A DNA stretch of 64,000 nt from Deinococcus yavapaiensis KR-236 (GTDB lineage Bacteria > Deinococcota > Deinococci > Deinococcales > Deinococcaceae): the NCBI RefSeq assembly GCF_003217515.1, contig NZ_QJSX01000001.1, positions 310,001 to 374,000 of the forward strand, in the 5' to 3' direction. The notes beneath the pieces were generated by a model, which searched no databases, had not been told where the DNA came from, and saw only the letters and a list, made by a program, of their open reading frames with translations. Position numbers and translations under genes: made by a program. Below, in pieces: positions 61,788 through 64,000 of the stretch; within the stretch, counting starts at the first letter, position 1, and the number at the start of each line of letters is the position of its first letter.

Positions 61788-62720
61788 ATGCCCGAGTCCT
61801 TTCCGTCGCGCGCGCTTCACGCGTGCTTTCCCGGTCACGCCGCCCTCGAAGCCCGCCTCGGCGGTGAAGGCGATGACTGCGTGGCCTTCCACGTGCGCAC
61901 CGACGCCGAGTGGATGTTTCTACGTGCCAAGCACCCGCACGCGTCCGCGTGTCTGGACCGTCTCGCCGCGCTCGCTCCCGACCTCGCCGCTCACTTGCCC
62001 GTCGCCGTTCCCGCCGTCGAGCATCACGGTCGGATCGACGGTCACGCGTTCGTCGGATACCGAGCCGTTTCCGGCGAGTTCCTGTCTCACGCGCTCGAGC
62101 GCGGCCTCGACGCGACCCGCCTTCGTCGCGCCGCGCTCGACTTCGCGAACTTCTTTCGTGCCTTGCACGCCCTCGATCCCGAGCCCGCGAAGCGCGTCAA
62201 CGTTCCGAGCAGCGACTACGCCTTCGGAATGCGCGATGAAGGGTGGGAGGAAGGAGACGCCGCCTCGCTGTACGCGCGGGATCTGGAGGCGTACCGCAAG
62301 TCACGCTTCGCCGACGCCGACACGGTCACCTTCCTCACGCAGGCGCTCGACCGGCACCTGACGACGCTGGAAGACGGCGCCGCCCACGTGCTGCTGCACG
62401 GCGAGGTATCGCCCGGGCACGTCTTGCTGAACGAGGACGGTCACCTTCACGGAATCATCGACTTCAACGGAATGTACGTCGGTCGGTCCGCGCGCGACTT
62501 CCTGTATCTCTACGAGACGTTCGGGAGGCGCTGGACGTCCGACCTGCTCGTCGCGTACGAATCGCCGGACGTGACTGCCACGCTCGACGAACTGCGCTTC
62601 TTGCACGTGTGGCATACCCTCCTTCGCCTGATGTGGGCGGTCGAGCACGGTTTGGCGGATCTCGCGGCGCGGCGATCAGCGGACCTCGAGACCCTGCGAA
62701 ACGGCCTGCGGCCAGACTGA
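61788..62720 (+). CDS. aminoglycoside-phosphotransferase-fold protein with altered catalytic loop
   Basis: 310 residues. The kinase-like fold is visible, but the catalytic loop reads HGEVSPGHVLL (204-214) where active enzymes have HGDxxxxN: Asp is Glu206 and Asn is His211. The next motif, IIDFNGMYVG, keeps the metal-binding Asp225. The start at 61788 is supported by AGGAG 6 bases upstream; an in-frame GTG at 61758 is not. It may be a poor or inactive kinase, or a kinase with another mechanism. It lies downstream of the PIG-L gene after about 150 bases and may not belong to the cluster. Confidence 0.8.
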   Translation: MPESFPSRALHACFPGHAALEARLGGEGDDCVAFHVRTDAEWMFLRAKHPHASACLDRLAALAPDLAAHLPVAVPAVEHHGRIDGHAFVGYRAVSGEFLSHALERGLDATRLRRAALDFANFFRALHALDPEPAKRVNVPSSDYAFGMRDEGWEEGDAASLYARDLEAYRKSRFADADTVTFLTQALDRHLTTLEDGAAHVLLHGEVSPGHVLLNEDGHLHGIIDFNGMYVGRSARDFLYLYETFGRRWTSDLLVAYESPDVTATLDELRFLHVWHTLLRLMWAVEHGLADLAARRSADLETLRNGLRPD

Positions 62721-62774
62721 CGGGTCGCACGCCTCGTTGAACGACCGCTCATTTGAGTGCGCGTCGGCGCTCGC

Positions 62775-62780
62775 TACACT
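62775..62780 (+). promoter_or_regulatory. -10 element of leaderless HNH gene
   Basis: TACACT is followed by 6 bases and the ATG at 62787. Confidence 0.6.
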
Positions 62781-62786
62781 TCCTTC

Positions 62787-63056
62787 ATGCCGATTTGCGC
62801 GCTGTGCGGGCGCGACGTGCCGACCCTCACCGAGCATCACCTCGTGCCGCGCTCACGAGGCAAGAAAGGGCAGGAACTGCCGACCGTCATGATCTGCTCG
62901 CCGTGCCACCGTCAACTCCACGTGCTGTTCACGAACGAGGAATTGGCGCGCGACTTCAACACCCTGGAGAAGCTGAGGGAGAACGAGGCCGTGCGGCGCT
63001 TCGTGAAGTGGATTCGCAAGCAGCACCCCGAGTCGTACGTGCGCGTGCGGCGTTAA
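62787..63056 (+). CDS. HNH endonuclease family protein (small)
   Basis: 89 residues. Zinc-binding cysteines CALC (4-7) and CSPC (37-40) surround the HNH core EHHLVPRSRGKKGQ (His17-His18) and CHRQLHVLF (His41, His45). Many such small proteins occur in Deinococcus, some probably acting as DNA nicking or repair nucleases. The ATG follows TACACT by 6 bases. No restriction or phage genes are next to it. Confidence 0.85.
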   Translation: MPICALCGRDVPTLTEHHLVPRSRGKKGQELPTVMICSPCHRQLHVLFTNEELARDFNTLEKLRENEAVRRFVKWIRKQHPESYVRVRR

Positions 63057-63131
63057 CGCCGAGCGTACAAAATCAAGCGACCTCCACGCGCCCGAAGCGC
63101 GACTCTCAGAGGCGGCGCCTACAACGAGGGC

Positions 63132-64000
63132 ATGACGCGACTCCTGCCCACGCTCGCCCTCGGCGCCGCCGCCCTCGTGCTCGCCAAGAAGCTCACCGAG
63201 AAGCCGTACGACCTCGCGGGCAAAGTCGTCCTGATCACGGGTGGTTCGCGCGGCCTGGGGTTGGTCCTCGCGCGGCAACTCGCCGACGAGGGCGCCAAGC
63301 TCGCCTTGTGCGCCCGCAGCGTAGAGGAACTGCGCGCAGCGCAAGCCGAATTCGACGCGAAGAACGTTCCGTGCGTGACGTACGTCGCCGACGTCGCCAG
63401 CGAGGCGGACGCGCGGCGCGTCGTTCACGACACGGCGGTGCACTACGGACGGCTGGACGTCCTGATCAACAACGCCGGGATCATCACCGTCGGGCCGATC
63501 GAGACGATGACCTTGAAGGACTATCACGACGCGATGAACGTCAACTACTTCGGCGCCCTGCACTTCATGCTCGCCGTGCGCGACGTCATGAAAGCGCAAG
63601 GCGGCGGGCGCATCGTGAACATCGCGTCCATCGGTGGAAAGGTCGCCGTGCCGCACCTCGTGCCGTACAGCGCCAGCAAGTTCGCTCTCAGCGGCCTCAG
63701 CAAAGGTTGGCGCTCGGAGCTCGCCAAGGACGGCGTCGTCGTCACGACCGTCCACCCGGGCTTGATCTCGACGGGCAGCCCGAGAAACGCGGACTTCAAA
63801 GGGCAGCACGAACTCGAATACGCCTGGTTCGCCGTCGCCGACAACTTGCCCGGCCTCGCGCAGAAGGTGGAGGATTGCGCCCGAGAAACCATCGCCGCCC
63901 TCAAGGCGGGACGCGCCGAGATCGTCACGAGCATTCCCGGCAAGGTTCTCGCCTTCCTCGGCGCCGTCTTGCCGGGCGTCATGGCGGACGCGAACGCCTT
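63132..64000 (+). CDS. short-chain dehydrogenase/reductase (3' end outside window)
   Basis: The visible 289 residues begin MTRLLPTLALGAAALVLAKKL, a probable membrane anchor, followed by a classical SDR: TGGSRGLG (36-43), NNAG (113-116), Ser166, Tyr179 and Lys183 (YSASK). DVKNVPC-like acid at position 87 (ADVASEADA) is the NADP/NAD discriminating region. The ATG follows TACAAC by 6 bases. An N-terminal helix with an SDR domain resembles DHRS7-like enzymes that act on steroid or lipid substrates. The C-terminus is cut by the window. Confidence 0.9.
   Translation, partial: MTRLLPTLALGAAALVLAKKLTEKPYDLAGKVVLITGGSRGLGLVLARQLADEGAKLALCARSVEELRAAQAEFDAKNVPCVTYVADVASEADARRVVHDTAVHYGRLDVLINNAGIITVGPIETMTLKDYHDAMNVNYFGALHFMLAVRDVMKAQGGGRIVNIASIGGKVAVPHLVPYSASKFALSGLSKGWRSELAKDGVVVTTVHPGLISTGSPRNADFKGQHELEYAWFAVADNLPGLAQKVEDCARETIAALKAGRAEIVTSIPGKVLAFLGAVLPGVMADANA

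Overview
The window is GC-rich bacterial chromosome that reads like a member of the genus Deinococcus. The indications are the gene set (SufCBD, N-acylamino-acid racemase, MalEFG with a large MalF and MalG, a HAIR-type heat-shock operator, a T-box before glyS) and, most tellingly, about twenty genes whose start codon lies only 5-8 bases after a TANNNT -10 element, i.e. leaderless transcripts, a known habit of Deinococcus. The species cannot be named from the sequence alone. No tRNA, rRNA, CRISPR array, intact insertion sequence or phage was seen.

Layout. 1-6.3 kb: U32 peptidase (cut by the window edge), small membrane protein, two rhodaneses, a SufT-like factor, a secreted fasciclin protein, a phospholipase D family enzyme and an MFS exporter; a decayed copy of the exporter's 3' end lies on the other side of the PLD gene. 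6.4-12.6 kb: maltose/maltodextrin uptake (malE, malF, malG) and a neopullulanase-type GH13 enzyme. 12.6-15.1 kb: phosphodiesterase, a frameshifted guanine-deaminase-like pseudogene, an AIM24 protein, a secreted protein. 15.2-18.9 kb: sufCBD iron-sulfur assembly operon (minus strand) with a recognisable promoter and a palindrome in its leader. 19-23.8 kb: site-2-type protease, then an ExbB/ExbD pair coupled to a huge Ser/Thr/Pro-rich TonB-position protein with 93-bp tandem repeats. 23.9-26.7 kb: secreted protein, coaX, dnaJ (HAIR operator upstream).

26.8-38.7 kb is a plant-polysaccharide locus: three GH43 enzymes, two GH2 enzymes and a CUT1 sugar ABC importer (binding protein and two permeases, no ATPase) arranged around a divergent promoter region, with an ion-channel gene embedded. 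38.7-44.3 kb is a complete seven-gene Mrp-type Na+/H+ antiporter operon. 44.5-50.6 kb holds N-acylamino-acid racemase plus a coupled GNAT, an AAC(6')-like acetyltransferase coupled to a VOC protein, an orphan amino-acid ABC permease, glyS with a T-box riboswitch, and a DUF697 protein. 50.7-52.4 kb is a heme catalase.

52.4-61.6 kb looks like a small biosynthetic cluster: ATP-grasp enzyme, extended SDR (apparently with a CTG start), metallo-beta-lactamase-fold hydrolase, PaaK/F390-synthetase-like adenylating enzyme, GNAT-fold acyltransferase, ketoacyl-ACP synthase III and PIG-L deacetylase. A secreted-protein gene on the opposite strand interrupts it after the ATP-grasp gene. No carrier protein is present and the product is unknown; this is the best candidate for an undescribed pathway in the window. 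The window ends with a kinase-fold protein with an altered catalytic loop, an HNH protein and a short-chain dehydrogenase cut by the edge.
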